A stretch of 64,000 bases of DNA from Streptomyces actinomycinicus (GCF_016741775.1 NZ_JAERRK010000007.1:62001-126000); one strand, 5' to 3'. Shown: positions 50,461 through 59,990, counted from the first letter of the stretch. Numbers and translations: made by a program. Notes: a model not told the origin generated them from the sequence alone.

Positions 50461-51561
50461 TCAGAGGTGCTGTTTGTGCAGTGCGCGGTGGCTGTCGGTC
50501 AGGCTCTCGCAGTCGAACATCGTGTGGTGGACGTCCAGAGCGGAGACGACCTCGGCCTGCCCGTGCATCAGGAAGCCGCCATCGGCCAGATCGACGTCGC
50601 TGACGGGGCGGGCGACCACCTGGTCGAGGCCGGGGTAGTTCCCGGGCTGCGGCGGGGACAGGACCGCCACCGGCACGTCGTACTTGACCGCGATCAGCCC
50701 GGAGAAGGTCACCGGGATCTCGTAGCAGTACAGCCTGCGGCAACGCCGCTGCGTGACGATGGTCTCCACGCGGGAGCCCGGCGGGACCTTGCCGGAGACC
50801 TGCGATTTCGAGGCCCAGCTGGTCGTCAGGGAGCCGCCGACCGAGCCGGAGATGCCCAGCAACAACGAGGCATTGAGCGTCGCGGACCCGGTGGCGCTGC
50901 CCTGCGTGGTGAACCCCACCGAGTTCGTCACCGTGTTCGCCGCGGAGGCCCCCGCCGAGTTCGTCGTGCCCGTGTCCGTGGCGTTGGCGTTGTCGACCCC
51001 GACATTGTCCTTGCTGTTCTTGTTGGTGACCGTGGTCGTGTTCTTGCTCGTCATGTCGTTGCGCAACTGCGTCTGCAGCTGCGACTGCAGGTCCATCCGG
51101 AGCTGGTTCTGCAGCATCAGCTGGAGTTGCGCGCTTACGCTGCCGCCGAAGGTGAGTTTGGCTTCCCCGTGGAGCTGCCACGTGACCCCGTTCGACACGG
51201 TGAAATCGACCGAGTCGGTGAAGGTCATCTCGGACGTCTGGCTGCGGTTGACGTAGGCGCGCGAGGAGAACGTGTCGGGCGGCGGCTGGCCGATGTCGCA
51301 CCGCTCCTCGATCAGCGGCTCCCCGAGGTTCATGTAGGCGATCCAGCCCAGTTGGTGCGCGGTGCCGGGGAAGACGCCGAAGCTCGACTTGTTCACGGAG
51401 AACCCGGTGGGCTTGTGCTTCACACCGTTGTCGTCGACGTAGACCAGGTTGGGGTGGTTCAGGATGGACTGCCACGTCTGCTGAATGTTGAGTTCCTGCA
51501 GGTTCTTCTTCGTCAGCGGCTGGCGCTTGACGCGTGCCAAGTTGTACGCGGTGGAAGACAT
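50461..51561 (-). CDS. Aerolysin/ETX-MTX2-like beta-pore-forming protein candidate
   Basis: 366 residues. The middle has long Ser/Thr-rich amphipathic strands typical of aerolysin-like stems (EMTFTDSVDFTVSNGVTWQL; AKLTFGGSVSAQLQLMLQNQ; SVGFTTQGSATGSATLNASL). These are followed by GKVPPGSRVETIV and YEIPVTFSGLIAVKYD, resembling the PPG and G-x-I strand pair of the ETX/MTX2 family. The N-terminal part (NIQQTWQSILNHPNLVYVDD) may bind the target. There is no signal peptide, which is unusual for a secreted toxin. ATG at 51561. Function inferred from pattern, not proven. Confidence 0.6.
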   Translation of the reverse strand: MSSTAYNLARVKRQPLTKKNLQELNIQQTWQSILNHPNLVYVDDNGVKHKPTGFSVNKSSFGVFPGTAHQLGWIAYMNLGEPLIEERCDIGQPPPDTFSSRAYVNRSQTSEMTFTDSVDFTVSNGVTWQLHGEAKLTFGGSVSAQLQLMLQNQLRMDLQSQLQTQLRNDMTSKNTTTVTNKNSKDNVGVDNANATDTGTTNSAGASAANTVTNSVGFTTQGSATGSATLNASLLLGISGSVGGSLTTSWASKSQVSGKVPPGSRVETIVTQRRCRRLYCYEIPVTFSGLIAVKYDVPVAVLSPPQPGNYPGLDQVVARPVSDVDLADGGFLMHGQAEVVSALDVHHTMFDCESLTDSHRALHKQHL

Positions 51562-51967
51562 TCCCCGTCCTCGACTGATTCCGGTAGAACCGCGCTCGAC
51601 GAATGGGAAAAGGCATGGGCGCGCGATCCGACAATCGAAACTAGCACAGCCAGAATTTCCCTGGAAGACGCCTCCGCGTATCACGCTCATTCGAGTGATT
51701 AGGGTGTTGCGATCGCTCAACACGCCTATTCCGAGGGTACTTTGAGGACCTGTCGACCACTTGGCCGGGTGGATCACCAATAACCCCGACCCGCCAGGCT
51801 TCACTGCATGAAAAGTTGCCGCGGAAGACGGTCATCGTGCGGCTTTCCGTGCATTTTCGGAGCCGTTTCGAATGATCTGCTCCTGCTGCCTTCATTTCCG
51901 CCCGCAATTCATGGTGCCGAGTGTGAGACGCATTGTTCCCGCATTGAGAACAGGTGAGGTTGCTGCG
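51562..51967. promoter_or_regulatory. Divergent control region of the toxin-like island
   Basis: About 400 bp, clearly richer in A/T than its surroundings. It contains a palindrome gtgttg-cgatcgct-caacac at 51704-51723 that could bind a shared regulator of the two divergent transcripts. No gene seen inside. Confidence 0.5.
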
Positions 51968-52687
51968 ATGTACACCCAAGAACGCACGGCGATGACGAAT
52001 CTGGTGGTCGGCGGTCCGGTAGCGGTGAACAGCTACGACAACGCGATCGTGGCGGCGCTGGTCGAGAACCGGCCGGTCATGCTCGTCCACGCCTTCAACG
52101 GCGGCTACCTGCGGCCCGTCGAACTGAAGGAGGAGAGCCACGACAAGGGGGTCAAACTGGCCACCGCACTCGATTCAGCCACCAAGGAGGCGAAGGGACA
52201 CCTCTGGTACATCACCCCTGCCGGGTTCTTCGGGCAGCGGCCGCTGTACGTGATCGAGAGCGCCGCGGGCCAGGTGTCGCCCAAGCCCGCCGGTGCGGGC
52301 GGCGTCGACGCCGGCCGCGGCGACGACGGCACGCCGAAGCCGCAGCGCCGGCGGATCACTGTCCACCAGGAGGCGCCGAAGAGCACGTGCGACACCGTCC
52401 AGGTCGGCCTTCCGGACAAGGTCGGGGACAAGTGGCGCGGGAAGAACGGCGCGCCGGAGGACACCCAGCTCTGGGTCGTCACGGTGACGCCGTGGGGCGG
52501 TATCACGTTCGTGCCGATCACCCACCCGGACGCCATCCTCGGGTTCAAGGACCACGCGGTGGCGGCCGACGGCGAGGTGCGGGTCACCTACAACTGGGGC
52601 GGGGACTTCACAGGAACGGTCATCAACACGTTCTACCCGCGGCTGGCCAACGAGTGGGACGTCCCGTACCACCACGTCTTCACGTGA
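51968..52687 (+). CDS. Unknown soluble protein of the lectin/toxin island
   Basis: 239 residues, unrecognised as a whole. It begins MYTQERTAMTNLVVGGPVAV and has beta-rich segments (IVAALVENRPVMLVHAFNGG; GHLWYITPAGFFGQRPLYVI), a charged disordered middle and a C-terminal beta part (VRVTYNWGGDFTGTVINTFY). The HLWYITPAG, PLYVIES and LWVVTVTPWG elements resemble degenerate ricin-type lectin strands. No signal peptide. AGGTGAGG lies upstream of the ATG at 51968. The next gene also has ricin-like QxW repeats, so a shared carbohydrate-binding role is possible. Confidence 0.6.
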   Translation: MYTQERTAMTNLVVGGPVAVNSYDNAIVAALVENRPVMLVHAFNGGYLRPVELKEESHDKGVKLATALDSATKEAKGHLWYITPAGFFGQRPLYVIESAAGQVSPKPAGAGGVDAGRGDDGTPKPQRRRITVHQEAPKSTCDTVQVGLPDKVGDKWRGKNGAPEDTQLWVVTVTPWGGITFVPITHPDAILGFKDHAVAADGEVRVTYNWGGDFTGTVINTFYPRLANEWDVPYHHVFT

Positions 52688-52810
52688 TCCGCAGCCCCCG
52701 CCCCGCTCCGCCACGGCCGCCATGCCATGTCCGCCATGTCCGCCATGTCACGCCCACCATGCCACGCACGCCCCGAGCCCATGCCCCAACCGCCTGGAAG
52801 AGGCACCACC

Positions 52811-54643
52811 ATGCCCGTGCCCACGGAACAACTGAAGCTCCAGATCGTCAACGCCGCCACGGGGAAGACCCTCGGCACCAAGGCCGCGCCGGGCGCGGAC
52901 GGGGCGCTCGTCGTCCGCGACGTCCCGGACGGCGGCCCGAGCCCGCAGCAGTGGCAGCTCACTCCCGTGCGAGCCGCGCAAGGTGAACAGGCATATGTGA
53001 TCCGCAACGCGGCCGACGGCAAGGTGCTCGACAACCCCGCCGCCGCCGACCGCGGCGTCCGCCAGTGGGACGCCACCGCCGGCAAGAAGAACCAGCACTG
53101 GCGCGTCATCGCCATCCAGGGCGAGGCGGGCCTGTACTTCATCGAAGACGCGACCGACGGCGCCGTCCTCGACCTCGCCGCCCCCGGCGACGAGGACACT
53201 CGAGTCGTCCTGAGCGAGTACGACGACAGCGCGGAGACACAGCGCTGGCGGTTCGTGACGGCAAAGCCCGAGCGCACCAGCGACCCCGCGCTGCGCTGGG
53301 CACCCCTCAGCCACTGGACCAGCCGCCAGTCGTGGCGGCTGGCCCGCTCGACCGCACTGCGGCCGGCACCCGACGCGTCACCCTCTTTCAGCAACATGCT
53401 GCTCGTCCTCGAGCAGTTCGGCAGCGACCAGGCCGCCGGCGGATGGAAGAACGACGGGCCCAACTGCTCACCCGGTGGACGGCAGGGCTGGTGGGCCGGG
53501 CTCGGTGCGCGTTTCGTCGCCGACCCCACCGGAGCGGGGCGGGCGGACATCGTCGGTCTCAAACCCGCGAAGGGGGCCGTGACGTCGTCGAGCAGGGGCG
53601 ACGGGACGTTCGACGAAGCCGAGCGCGTCCTGCACCCACCCGCACCCGCTGCGAGTCCCGCGGACCTGTGGACCCTCGTGGACACGACGGGCGGCGGCCG
53701 ACGCGACGTCGTCGTACTCGCCGCCGACGGTGTCAGGGTGTCTTCTCAGGACGAGGACGGGAAGTTCAAGCCCGCGGGCGGCAAGCTGGCCCTCGAGGCG
53801 TTCGGACACGGGCAGCAGGCGGGCGGGTGGCTCGCCGACAAGCATCCCCGCTTCCTCGTCGACACCACCGGTGACGGGCGCGCCGACATCGTCGGCTGCC
53901 ACGACGACGGCGTCTGGATCTCGCTCCAGGACGAGGAAGGCACGTTCACACCGCTCACCGACGAGCCGGCCCTCCGGGCGTTCGGCCACAACGAGAAGGC
54001 GGGCGGGTGGCTCGCCGACAAGCATCCCCGCTTCCTCGTCGACACCACCGGTGACGGACGCGCCGACATCGTCGGCTGCCACGACGACGGCGTCTGGATC
54101 TCGCTCCAGGACGAGGAAGGCACGTTCGCCGAGCCGTTGTACATCCTGGACGAATTCGGGGTCGACCAGGGGTGGAACTCGGTCGAGGACCACCCTCGCT
54201 TCCTGCTCGCGACCACTGGTGGCGGAGCCGCGGACATCATCGGGTTCGGCCCGCAGGGCGTCGTCGTCGCACGCGGGCGCGGCAACGGCTCGTTCGAGCC
54301 CTCGCAGCTCGTCCTGAACGACTTCGGGCGCGCCCAGGGGTGGACAAGTAAGAGGCACCTTCGCTTCCTCGCCGACGTCACCGGCGACGGCACCCCGGAC
54401 ATCGTCGGCTTCGGCGACGAGGGGGTCTGGGTGTCACACAACCGCGGCGACGGCCGGTTCGAGCAAGCCCAGCTGGTATGCCGCGGCTTCGGCTACTCCG
54501 ACGACGCCGGCGCCTGGCGGGTCGACCGCCACCCCCGATTCCTCGCCGACATCACCGGCGACGGACGCGTCGACATCATCGGGTTCGGCGGCCCGGGCGT
54601 GTACGTGGCCCGAAACCTCTACCGCCGCTTCAGAACCCGATAG
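52811..54643 (+). CDS. Ricin-type lectin plus VCBS/FG-GAP beta-propeller protein
   Basis: 610 residues. N-terminal ricin-B domain with LKLQIVNAATGKTLGTKA, QQWQLTPV, NQHWRVIAI and TQRWRFVTA (QxW motifs, about 1-160). From about residue 195, a series of about 60-residue blades, each with a HPRFLxDTTGDGRADIVGxH calcium-loop type (FG-GAP/VCBS), form a propeller. No signal peptide. The ATG at 52811, with GGAAGAGG upstream, fixes the start. Two blades are virtually identical at DNA level. Likely a ligand-binding protein working with the preceding gene. Confidence 0.85.
   Translation: MPVPTEQLKLQIVNAATGKTLGTKAAPGADGALVVRDVPDGGPSPQQWQLTPVRAAQGEQAYVIRNAADGKVLDNPAAADRGVRQWDATAGKKNQHWRVIAIQGEAGLYFIEDATDGAVLDLAAPGDEDTRVVLSEYDDSAETQRWRFVTAKPERTSDPALRWAPLSHWTSRQSWRLARSTALRPAPDASPSFSNMLLVLEQFGSDQAAGGWKNDGPNCSPGGRQGWWAGLGARFVADPTGAGRADIVGLKPAKGAVTSSSRGDGTFDEAERVLHPPAPAASPADLWTLVDTTGGGRRDVVVLAADGVRVSSQDEDGKFKPAGGKLALEAFGHGQQAGGWLADKHPRFLVDTTGDGRADIVGCHDDGVWISLQDEEGTFTPLTDEPALRAFGHNEKAGGWLADKHPRFLVDTTGDGRADIVGCHDDGVWISLQDEEGTFAEPLYILDEFGVDQGWNSVEDHPRFLLATTGGGAADIIGFGPQGVVVARGRGNGSFEPSQLVLNDFGRAQGWTSKRHLRFLADVTGDGTPDIVGFGDEGVWVSHNRGDGRFEQAQLVCRGFGYSDDAGAWRVDRHPRFLADITGDGRVDIIGFGGPGVYVARNLYRRFRTR
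53819..54126 (+). repeat. Near-identical 180-bp blade duplication
   Basis: A segment beginning gcgggcgggtggctcgccg at 53819 recurs at 53999 and is identical for at least 125 bp except one base (gggcgc versus ggacgc). A very recent in-frame blade duplication in the VCBS propeller. Confidence 0.9.
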
Positions 54644-54967
54644 CCCCCGGAAGACCTCCACAGCCGCATCACGGCGCTGGGCCCGAACCGCAGCCACCTG
54701 GCCACCGCGAGTCGACCGCGACCTCCTCGCCGAGCCCGAAGCCTGCGTCCACTGCCCAGCCTGGTGTTACGACAGTGCCGACGGCCCTGGAGGCTGGTGG
54801 ACGACGCTGTGGACCCTCCCCGCACCTGCGGGGAGCACCGCACACACGGCGGCGGCAAGATCATTCTCTCGCAAGGAGGCGGCCCAGCGGACCTTGACCA
54901 GTTGCTATCGATCTTGGACCACCGCGGAGGTGCGCAGACCGATCGCAGTCAGCTTGCCGGCAGGCCC
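54644..54967. other. Convergent intergenic region with a hairpin
   Basis: About 320 bp, no gene supported. A perfect hairpin, ctccccgc-acct-gcggggag (54816-54835), probably terminates one or both neighbours. It looks like a single type I-E CRISPR repeat, but no second copy or spacer is present. Confidence 0.5.
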
Positions 54968-55648
54968 TCAAGGGGCTCCACACATGGGTGAGTCCTCCGG
55001 GGCCTTGTTCCAGCTCTCTCGAAGGTCGACCATGTGCTCGAGCGATGCAGGTTTCCATGTAGACGGGGCCAGCGCTCCCCCGCCGGTACGGGCCCAGCTC
55101 CTGCCGTCAGGGTCCTGGAACTCCAACCACAGTGTTGACAGCTCCTCGTCGGTGACCTGCACAGATGGCAACCGGCTGCGCAAGCTGGCGCGCAAAGTGT
55201 CCGTGGGGATCTTGATCTGCTTGCAAGGCTCGAGTGAATGCAAATCCCACCAAAGACGCCTTCCCGGCAGGAAGAGACGGGTCTCCGTCGGGTGCGGGTT
55301 GCCGTTCATCACGACTACCGCGGACGGAGTTCGGTAAAGGTCAACCCGCTCGGCGAAGGCTTTCTGGCTCAGTTCAGCCGCTCGCTCCTCCTCCCGAGCG
55401 GCACGCTGCTCCGCTCTGACCCCCAGAATCAGCCCCGCGAGTGCGGCAATGACCGTGATCACCGCACCCACTCCCCTGCCGATCTCCGCCCATGTGGGCG
55501 AAGGCGCTGTGGAGTCAGCAGGGGCGTCGCCGGAGTCTTCCGGGTTTTGAGGTGCCGGGTCCGCAGGAGCATCACCGTCGGAACCGGTCGCAGGACCGGG
55601 ATCGCCGTCGTCGGGCACAGGCTGCCCCCCGCTACTCGCTTCAGCCAT
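54968..55648 (-). CDS. Unknown single-pass membrane protein
   Basis: 226 residues. An acidic disordered N-terminus (GDPGPATGSDGDAPADPAPQ) leads to one membrane helix (VGAVITVIAALAGLILGVRA), a basic/acidic coiled segment (EQRAAREEERAAELSQKAFA) and a soluble domain (RTPSAVVVMNGNP; PSVQVTDEELSTLWLEFQDP). The ATG at 55648 was chosen because the frame upstream loses codon bias; the ribosome binding site is weak. Family not recognised; no neighbours suggest a role. Confidence 0.55.
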   Translation of the reverse strand: MAEASSGGQPVPDDGDPGPATGSDGDAPADPAPQNPEDSGDAPADSTAPSPTWAEIGRGVGAVITVIAALAGLILGVRAEQRAAREEERAAELSQKAFAERVDLYRTPSAVVVMNGNPHPTETRLFLPGRRLWWDLHSLEPCKQIKIPTDTLRASLRSRLPSVQVTDEELSTLWLEFQDPDGRSWARTGGGALAPSTWKPASLEHMVDLRESWNKAPEDSPMCGAP

Positions 55649-56209
55649 GCGACTGAGATTACAAGCGCAGTGCCTGTCCAGGACCTCCTTATCAACATGG
55701 AAAATTTCCGGTTCCCACTTGAATGGCAAACGGTCAAAATCCGGTGTCACGGACAATGGCGGCGTCCTCCCGCTGCTCCTGCCTGTGCCCGCCCTCAGGC
55801 GGCGGATGTGCGCTATGCGGTAAGGGTCCTGTCGGCCTGCCGCGTACGGCGACGGCCGCGGGTCAACACCTGGGACGGCCTCCAGGTCGTCATCGAGCAC
55901 CGTCCGCCGGGTGGCGCGGAACCCTTCCCGTTCACCCCCACAGTCCAAGCCAGTTCCGCTGCTCGTCCGATGGCGCCGCGGACCCGCCTCTCATAAAGGG
56001 CACTTGAGGGGTGTTCAACAATTTCTTATGAAGAGCGGTTGCATGTGACGGGCATCTCCGGTTCTGAGGGAACCAGAAGCAGTCACAACTCGTCCGCCCG
56101 TCGCCTGAACCCTCTTGCCTACGTGGCTAGTTCACGCAAGCGCGTTCCGAATGTTGAGATATCCTTCTGCTCCGGATGCCCCGTTCAGCGCGGTGCACCG
56201 TTGATTGAA
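55649..56209. promoter_or_regulatory. Upstream region of the LuxC/LuxE operon
   Basis: About 560 bp without a supported gene. Near 56004-56030 the sequence is A/T-rich (cacttgaggggtgttcaaca and following), which probably includes the operon promoter. No repeat or riboswitch-like structure seen. Confidence 0.4.
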
Positions 56210-57574
56210 ATGGTCAACGACAAGGCCGTCCTCCGTACCGGAGCGGCCCCACTCGTCGTATCACCGTCGGCTTTTTCCATTCCGGCGGTTCACGCCTCCG
56301 AGCAGGAATTGATGCCCGTTCAACCACTCACGGAGCTCATACGCTTCGCGCGCCACAACTCGCCTTTCTATCGTGAGCTCTACGCTCACCTGCCCAGTCA
56401 CGTGGCACACCTCACGGACCTTCCGGTGGTGCCACAGGCGGACTTCTGGCGGGCCAACTCGCCCCGGGACAACCGGCTGCTGACCGCGCCGCTCCACGAG
56501 GCGGTCGTCTTCCGCAGCGGCGGCACCACCGGATCCCCGAAGTTCTCCTACTACACCCGCACCGAATGGCGGGAGTTCACCACGGCGTTCGGCGCCGGAC
56601 TCGTCAATGCCGGTCTGCGACCCGGACATCGGGTCGCCGATCTGTTCTACGCAGGTGACCTGTACGCCAGTTTCAGCTTCATCCTGGACTCGCTGCACCG
56701 TTCCCCGGCGGCCAACGTCCGCCTCCCCATCGGCGGCGCGGCGCCCTGGGAATCCACCGCCGCCACCCTGGAGGAATTCCAGGTCCAGGTCGTCGCCGGA
56801 ACGCCCACCACCCTGTGCTCCCTCGCCGAGCGCCTCACCGTTGCCGGCCGTTCGCTTCCGGACGTGGAGCTGCTGTTCTTCGGCGGTGAATGCCTCTTCG
56901 GCGACCAACTCCCCCTGCTCTCAGGTGCGTTCCCGAAGGCACAGGTGCGCTCCCTCGGCTACGCCAGCGTGGACGCCGGGCTGCTCGGGGAGGCCGTGCC
57001 CGGCGGTGACCCGCGCGTGCACCGCGTGTTCACCCCGTACACGATGGTCGAGATCCTCGACGAGGAGACCGACCGGCCCGTCAGCAGCGACGGCGTTCCG
57101 GGACGGCTGGTCGTCACCGACCTGCGCAGACGGCTCATGCCGGTGCTGCGCTATCCGGCCGGTGACCGGGCCGAGTGGGTGGACCGGAACGCCGGTGTCT
57201 TCCGCATCCTGGGCCGCGCCGAGGAGGGCGTGCGGGTCGGTCCCGTCTCCCTCTACACCCAGGACGTCCACGACATCGTCATGGCTGCCGACACGGCCGG
57301 TGAGGTGACGGGGCTGCAACTCGTGGTGCGCCGCAGCAACGGCCGGGACGGCTTGGTACTGCGGCTCGCGACGGGTGAACCCGGCGTCGGGAACGACGCG
57401 TTGGCGGATGCCGTCGCCACTGCCGTCCTGGCGCAACGCCCGCTCTATCGAAACGCGACCGCTGCCGGTCATGTGAACCCGCTCACCGTCCAATGGGTGC
57501 GGCACCAGGACCTGGCCGTCAACCCCCGTACGGGCAAGCTCATCCGCGTCATCGACGAACGGCCGCATTCATGA
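56210..57574 (+). CDS. PaaK-like adenylate-forming ligase
   Basis: 454 residues, phenylacetate-CoA-ligase/CoF-synthetase type. LIRFARHNSPFYRELYAHLP is the N-terminal family motif, FRSGGTTGSPKFSYY the ATP-binding loop, and VELLFFGGECLFG and SLGYASVDAGLLG are mid-motifs. It should activate a carboxylic acid (often aromatic) to an acyl-AMP and perhaps a thioester. The start is uncertain: ATG 56210, or ATG 56312 with AGGAA upstream. First gene of a five-gene operon; its stop overlaps the next start (ATGA). Confidence 0.85.
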   Translation: MVNDKAVLRTGAAPLVVSPSAFSIPAVHASEQELMPVQPLTELIRFARHNSPFYRELYAHLPSHVAHLTDLPVVPQADFWRANSPRDNRLLTAPLHEAVVFRSGGTTGSPKFSYYTRTEWREFTTAFGAGLVNAGLRPGHRVADLFYAGDLYASFSFILDSLHRSPAANVRLPIGGAAPWESTAATLEEFQVQVVAGTPTTLCSLAERLTVAGRSLPDVELLFFGGECLFGDQLPLLSGAFPKAQVRSLGYASVDAGLLGEAVPGGDPRVHRVFTPYTMVEILDEETDRPVSSDGVPGRLVVTDLRRRLMPVLRYPAGDRAEWVDRNAGVFRILGRAEEGVRVGPVSLYTQDVHDIVMAADTAGEVTGLQLVVRRSNGRDGLVLRLATGEPGVGNDALADAVATAVLAQRPLYRNATAAGHVNPLTVQWVRHQDLAVNPRTGKLIRVIDERPHS

Positions 57575-58857
57575 ACGCGGTGGGGTCCCGCACACGCCGT
57601 CTGCCCCTCGTACTGCGCAACGCGTCGTTCGGCCGGGTCTGGGCCGGTCAGCTCCTCACCCAGGCCGCGAGCAGGATGTTCCAGGTCGGCGCGGTCTGGT
57701 GGCTGGTCGGATTCGCGGGCGGCGGGCACCGCGGGCTCGACTCGGGCCTCTTCCTCATGGTCAGCACGCTGCCAGCGGTCGCGCTCGCCCCCGTGGTCGC
57801 CCGCATCGTCGCACGTCACGCCCATCGGACGGTGCTGGCCGGCGCGGCGGGCGCGGCCGGCGCGGCGGCCACGGTGGCCGCCGTCCTGGCGCAGTCACGG
57901 CCACTGCCGGCGGCCGCGATCTACGCGGTGGGGCTGGCGCTGGCTGCCTGTCAGGCGCTCTTCGACCCGTGCCTGACGACATCGGTGCCGGAACTCGTCG
58001 AGGACGCCGACATCGAGGCGGCCACCGGATTCGAGCTGTCCACCCAGTCGGTCGCCGGGCTCGGCGGAGGACTGCTCGGGCCGCTCGCGGTCGAAGCGGG
58101 CGGACTCGCGGGCGTCGTCGCCGCCTGCGCGGCCGCCTACCTGCTCGCGGCCCTGCTGGTCCTCTCGGCGCGCTTCCCGCACGCCATGGCCGGGACGCAC
58201 GGACCGCACAGCGGCACGGCGCCCGCACCGCGGACGCTGCGCCAGGTCCTGGCCGGACTCCCGTTCATCCGCCGTGTGCTGGTCTGCTTCGCCGCCGCCA
58301 ACGTCTTCACCACCGCCGTCTACGTCGTGATGCCGCTCTACACACGGGGTGTACTGCACTCCACCGGCACGACCGTGGCTTCGCTGGAGGCCGCCCTCGG
58401 CGCGGGCACGCTCGTCGGATCCTTCACCGGTGCCCGCGTTCCGGGGCGCCCCGTCACCGTCGGCACCGTGAGTCTGACCGTGACGGCCGCGGCCCTCGGG
58501 CTGCCGGGCCTCTTCCCCGGGCACGCCGTGGCATTGGGTGCCCTGGCCGTCGTCGGCTGGTGCATCGGCGTGATCGGCGTCCGGTTCGTCGCGTTGTTCC
58601 AGCGCCTGGTGCCAGCCGACGACAAAGCGGAGTTCTTCGCGGTCATGCAGGCGCTGCTCGGTGCCACGTTCCCCGTCGCCTCACTCGTCTTCGGCGCGTT
58701 GGGTGACCATCTGACGGCCCGCACGCTCTGCCTGGTGCAGGGCGCGGGTCTCGTGCCGGTCGCGCTGGCACTGTGGTGGGCCGGCGGACGGGCCGGCGCC
58801 GACGGACCCCGGGCGTCCGCGGCGCAGCCCCTGGCCCGGGCGGGGGAAATGTCATGA
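57571..58857 (+). CDS. MFS exporter
   Basis: 428 residues. About 12 hydrophobic helices: FGRVWAGQLLTQAASRMFQV, a characteristic start of MFS_3-type exporters (enterobactin exporter EntS-like), and further helices such as AIYAVGLALAACQALFDPCL. Overlaps both neighbours by 4 bp. It likely exports the product of this operon or protects the cell from a reactive intermediate. Confidence 0.9.
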   Translation: MNAVGSRTRRLPLVLRNASFGRVWAGQLLTQAASRMFQVGAVWWLVGFAGGGHRGLDSGLFLMVSTLPAVALAPVVARIVARHAHRTVLAGAAGAAGAAATVAAVLAQSRPLPAAAIYAVGLALAACQALFDPCLTTSVPELVEDADIEAATGFELSTQSVAGLGGGLLGPLAVEAGGLAGVVAACAAAYLLAALLVLSARFPHAMAGTHGPHSGTAPAPRTLRQVLAGLPFIRRVLVCFAAANVFTTAVYVVMPLYTRGVLHSTGTTVASLEAALGAGTLVGSFTGARVPGRPVTVGTVSLTVTAAALGLPGLFPGHAVALGALAVVGWCIGVIGVRFVALFQRLVPADDKAEFFAVMQALLGATFPVASLVFGALGDHLTARTLCLVQGAGLVPVALALWWAGGRAGADGPRASAAQPLARAGEMS

Positions 58858-59990
58858 GCGTCGTCGTCTCCCCCGCCGCTGTCCAGGACATCGCGGAACT
58901 GCGGCAGTTGTACTTCGACGTGTACGGGCACGGCTACCCGGTACCGCTCGGCAGTGACCCGGCCGTCATGCGCCGCCTGATCACCGACGGCACCGCGCAC
59001 TGGCTCACCGCCCGCACGCACCGCGCCGACATCGTCGGGTCCGCCGTCGTACAGACCGACCCGGGCAGCCGCATCGGCAAGCTCGTCGGGCTCGCCGTGC
59101 ATCCCGGCCACCGGGGCGGCGGGCTGGCTTCCCTGCTGACCGGTGCCGTCTGCGACGAAGCGTTCGCCACCGGCCGCCTCGACTCGGTGTACGCCACCGT
59201 CCGCGTCGTCACCGAGGGCCCCCAGCACGTCGTCGTACGCAACGGCTTCCGGCCGCTGGGCCTGCTGCCCAACGCGGTCGAGGTCGAGGGGTGTGAGAGC
59301 CTCGCGCTGTTCGCCCGCTACGCCGACGGCGTGCTGGACCGCCGCGCCCCCGTCGAGCACGTGCCGGAACGGCTGTCGGCGCTGCTGTCCGCCGCCTCCG
59401 GCGGCATCGGCATCGACTACGGCGCCACCGGGTTCGTCCCCGGTGGCGGTGCGGTGCGCGCCACCGGTACGGCCGCGCCGATCGAGCTGATCGAGGCTCC
59501 GGCCTTCGTCCGCCGCCGCTTCCTGGAACGGTTCCCCGAGGCGGGCGACCGCTTCTTCCCGCTGCACACCCCGAACGCCCTCCTGGTGGCGGCCGACGGC
59601 GGCTTCGAGGCGTACGCGGACCTCGACCCGGTGGCCGGGAGCTGCGCGCTCGTCGCCGTCCACCCGCGCCCGGCCGCGGTGACCGGCTCGCTGGAGGCGC
59701 TGATGACCAGGGTCACCCGGGCCGGCGCGGACTACGCCGAGACGCTGCTCCCACTGGCCGACACCGAGGCCCTGGAGGTCTATCTCGCCTCGGGGTTCGT
59801 GCCGAGCGCGGTCTATCCCGCCATGCGCCGCATCGACGACCGCTTTCACGACCACGTGGTGCTCTCCCGCACGAGCCGCCAGATCGACTTCCGGACGACG
59901 GCCGTCAGCCCCTTGCTCCGGCCGTACCTGGGCGCCTATCTGAGCGCCTGGACCGCCACCTACCTGCCCCTTCACGAGGTGTCCCGATGA
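58854..59990 (+). CDS. GNAT-type acyltransferase, probably two-domain
   Basis: 378 residues. The N-terminal GNAT domain has VVVSPAAVQDIAELRQLYFD and VGLAVHPGHRGGGLASLLTG, whose R-G-G-G-L forms the acyl-CoA pyrophosphate loop, and VRNGFRPLGLLPNA. The C-terminal half (from about 190) is a second, degenerate GNAT-like fold (YAETLLPLADTEALEVYLAS; GFVPSAVYPAM). It probably transfers an acyl group onto an amine or the activated intermediate of the operon. Overlaps both neighbours by 4 bp. Confidence 0.85.
   Translation: MSVVVSPAAVQDIAELRQLYFDVYGHGYPVPLGSDPAVMRRLITDGTAHWLTARTHRADIVGSAVVQTDPGSRIGKLVGLAVHPGHRGGGLASLLTGAVCDEAFATGRLDSVYATVRVVTEGPQHVVVRNGFRPLGLLPNAVEVEGCESLALFARYADGVLDRRAPVEHVPERLSALLSAASGGIGIDYGATGFVPGGGAVRATGTAAPIELIEAPAFVRRRFLERFPEAGDRFFPLHTPNALLVAADGGFEAYADLDPVAGSCALVAVHPRPAAVTGSLEALMTRVTRAGADYAETLLPLADTEALEVYLASGFVPSAVYPAMRRIDDRFHDHVVLSRTSRQIDFRTTAVSPLLRPYLGAYLSAWTATYLPLHEVSR

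Noticed and set aside
54811..54839. CRISPR array
   Set aside because: Only a single repeat-like hairpin, no spacer-repeat periodicity and no cas genes.
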